Assembly (NCBI GenBank): GCA_002376325.1
Contig: DFMR01000122.1
Coordinates: 9,221-15,298 of the forward strand
Reading direction: 5' to 3'
Length of the DNA: 6,078 nucleotides
Source: Proteobacteria bacterium UBA3588
Lineage (GTDB): Bacteria; Pseudomonadota; Gammaproteobacteria; Thiohalomonadales; Thiohalomonadaceae
This document shows, in pieces, positions 4,575-6,078 of this stretch. The position numbers were made by a program, and so were the translations under genes. A model generated the notes under the pieces. That model worked only from the letters and a program-made list of their open reading frames with translations, was not told where the DNA came from and searched no databases. How positions within the stretch are numbered: position 1 is the first letter of the stretch; each line of letters starts with the position of its first letter.

Positions 4575-5045
4575 TTAGAGCTGACTCAGCACATTGACCA
4601 TTTCGATCGCCGACAGGGTCGCCTCGACACCCTTGTTGCCCGCCTTGGTGCCGGCGCGCTCGATGGCCTGCTCGATAGTGTCCACCGTCAACACGCCGAA
4701 GGAAACCGGCAGATTGGACTCCAGCATCACTGCGGCCAGCCCCTTGGAACATTCTCCCGCCACGAACTCGAAGTGCGGGGTGCCGCCGCGGATCACCGCG
4801 CCCAGAGCGATGATGGCGTCGTATTTGCCGCCCGCCGCCATACGCTTGGCCGCCAGCGGGATCTCGTAGGCGCCGGGCACCTTCACCACCTCGATATTCT
4901 GCTCCGCCGCGCCGTGACGGCGCAGGGTGTCGATCGCGCCGTCGAGCAGGCTGTCGACGACAAAGCTGTTGAAACGCCCCACCACGATGCCGAAGCGGGC
5001 GTTGTCGATCAGCAGGTTGCCTTCGTAGGTCTTGAGTTTACTCAT
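4575..5045 (-). CDS. ribH: 6,7-dimethyl-8-ribityllumazine synthase
   Basis: The 156-residue protein is a full-length lumazine synthase (called RibE in E. coli). It condenses 5-amino-6-ribitylaminouracil with 3,4-dihydroxy-2-butanone 4-phosphate, the penultimate step of riboflavin synthesis, and usually forms large icosahedral or decameric shells. Family motifs are GRFN (23-26), VPGAYEIP (56-63), GAVIRGGTPHFEFVAGE (82-98), GVLT (117-120) and ERAGTKAGNKG (129-139). H91 corresponds to the catalytic histidine (His88 in Bacillus), G88-T89 lie in the phosphate-binding loop and R130 matches the phosphate-binding arginine. The start at 5045 is supported by AAGGA 8 bases upstream and by the usual N-terminus; an upstream in-frame ATG at 5126 would overlap the preceding gene. 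It lies 46 bp behind the RibB-type gene that makes one of its substrates. Confidence 0.96.
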   Translation of the reverse strand: MSKLKTYEGNLLIDNARFGIVVGRFNSFVVDSLLDGAIDTLRRHGAAEQNIEVVKVPGAYEIPLAAKRMAAGGKYDAIIALGAVIRGGTPHFEFVAGECSKGLAAVMLESNLPVSFGVLTVDTIEQAIERAGTKAGNKGVEATLSAIEMVNVLSQL

Positions 5046-5091
5046 CTTGTTGTTCCTTGCTTGCTGTTGGCCGGGCCGCCGCCGCGCGCCG

Positions 5092-6078
5092 TTATTCTTC
5101 GTGAGAAATATACTCCACCACCTCAAGCCCGAAACCGGGCAGGCCGTGCATGCGCTTGGGCGAACTCATCACCCGCATGCGGCGCACGCCGAGGTCGAGC
5201 AGGATCTGGGCGCCGATGCCGTAGGTGCGCAGATCCGCCCCCTTGCCCTGGCGCGGCAGACTGACCCCTTCGTCCTCCATCTGATAATCCTTGATGTGGC
5301 GGATCAACTCTTCGGCGCTCTCCTGCTGCCGCAGCACGACGACCACGCCGCTGCCCTGCTGTGCAATGTACTCCAAGGCGCCGCGCAACGGCCAGCCACA
5401 GTCGCTGCGCAGGTTGCCGAACAGATCGCACAGCGTCGCCTGCATGTGCACCCGCACCAGGGTGGGCTGCTCGCCGTCGATGTCGCCCTTCACCAATGCG
5501 AAATGCATCTCGCGCTCGATCAGATCGCGGTAGGCCACCAGGTGGAATTCGCCGAATTCGGTCGGCATGACGCACTCGGCCACCCGCTCCACCGACGGCT
5601 CGTTCTGCAGGCGATAGTGGATCAGATCGGCGATGGTGCCCATCTTCACGCCATGCTGTTCAGCAAACACCTCGAGGTCGGGGCGGCGCGCCATGGTGCC
5701 GTCCTCGTTGAGGATCTCGACGATCAAGGCCGCCGGCTCCAGCCCCGCCAATCGGGTCAGGTCGCAACCGGCCTCGGTGTGACCGGCACGGGTCAGGACG
5801 CCGCCGGGGCGCGCCATCAGTGGGAAGATGTGGCCGGGCTGCACCAGATTGTCCGGCTGGGCGTTGGGCGCCACCGCTGTACGCACGGTGTGGGCACGGT
5901 CGTAGGCGGAGATGCCGGTGGTGACGCCGTGCGCCGCCTCGATGGAGAGGGTGAAGGCGGTGCCGTGCTTTTCGTTGTTGTTGCTCACCATCAGCGGCAG
6001 CGCCAACTGCTCGCAGCGCTCCTTGGTCAGCGTCAGGCAGATCAGGCCGCGGCCGTAGCGCGCCATGAAGTTGACGTC
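5092..6078 (-). CDS. 3,4-dihydroxy-2-butanone-4-phosphate synthase with degenerate GTP cyclohydrolase II domain (5' partial)
   Basis: The frame is open to the window edge, with DVNF preceding the internal Met at 6066; some 50 or more N-terminal residues, including the DEDREN-type metal motif, are missing. Residues up to about 150 (from 6066) are a RibB domain making 3,4-dihydroxy-2-butanone 4-phosphate from ribulose 5-phosphate: GRGLICL, EAAHGVTTGISAYDR, PGHIFPL, GGVLTRAGHTEA and EDGTMAR are present. The remaining 170 residues align in layout with GTP cyclohydrolase II (RibA) but lack its active site. The zinc motif SECLTGD is replaced by MQATLCD and RCDCG by RSDCG, leaving one of three cysteine ligands. 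The GHEGRGIGL region reads QQESAEELI, while YGIGAQIL and GLEVVEYI are kept. This matches the RibBX type described in Shewanella rather than bifunctional RibBA. RibB activity is expected; GTP cyclohydrolase II activity is not. A separate ribA is predicted elsewhere. Confidence 0.88.
   Translation of the reverse strand, partial: DVNFMARYGRGLICLTLTKERCEQLALPLMVSNNNEKHGTAFTLSIEAAHGVTTGISAYDRAHTVRTAVAPNAQPDNLVQPGHIFPLMARPGGVLTRAGHTEAGCDLTRLAGLEPAALIVEILNEDGTMARRPDLEVFAEQHGVKMGTIADLIHYRLQNEPSVERVAECVMPTEFGEFHLVAYRDLIEREMHFALVKGDIDGEQPTLVRVHMQATLCDLFGNLRSDCGWPLRGALEYIAQQGSGVVVVLRQQESAEELIRHIKDYQMEDEGVSLPRQGKGADLRTYGIGAQILLDLGVRRMRVMSSPKRMHGLPGFGLEVVEYISHEE

Overview
The window is a GC-rich, gene-dense stretch of bacterial chromosome holding nine housekeeping genes in two convergent blocks. 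Gene order and protein similarity (a RibB-type protein, ribH, nusB, thiL, pgpA; Dxs and ThiL close to the E. coli proteins) suggest a gammaproteobacterium. The lineage is my inference from remembered family sequences, not a database result.

Plus strand, 1-1518: the 3' end of dxs (isoprenoid precursor synthesis), then queD and folE2. FolE2 makes 7,8-dihydroneopterin triphosphate from GTP, and QueD converts it to 6-carboxytetrahydropterin on the way to preQ0/queuosine. The FolE2 product also feeds folate synthesis. An extended -10 motif inside the end of dxs may give queD-folE2 its own promoter. A 7-bp GC hairpin with a UACG loop lies between folE2 and the convergent block.

Minus strand, 6078-1550 in transcription order: a RibB protein with a degenerate RibA-like C-terminal domain (cut by the window edge), ribH, nusB, thiL, pgpA and a secreted retropepsin-like aspartic protease. 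The block joins riboflavin synthesis, transcription antitermination, thiamine diphosphate synthesis and phosphatidylglycerol synthesis. thiL and pgpA overlap by 4 bp, and the protease starts 13 bp after pgpA, so the last three are probably co-transcribed.

Two unusually long gaps break the minus-strand block. The ribH-nusB gap (4366-4574) holds a MITE-like inverted repeat of about 105 bp, followed on the minus strand by seven Ts, so it may act as a terminator or attenuator inside the operon. The nusB-thiL gap (3659-3933) holds REP-like hairpins and an apparent fragment of a DUF559-type endonuclease gene on the opposite strand. I see no phage, CRISPR, tRNA, rRNA or clearly new multi-gene system. 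The most notable items are the two repeat-filled gaps and the RibB protein whose GTP cyclohydrolase II domain has lost its zinc and catalytic motifs.
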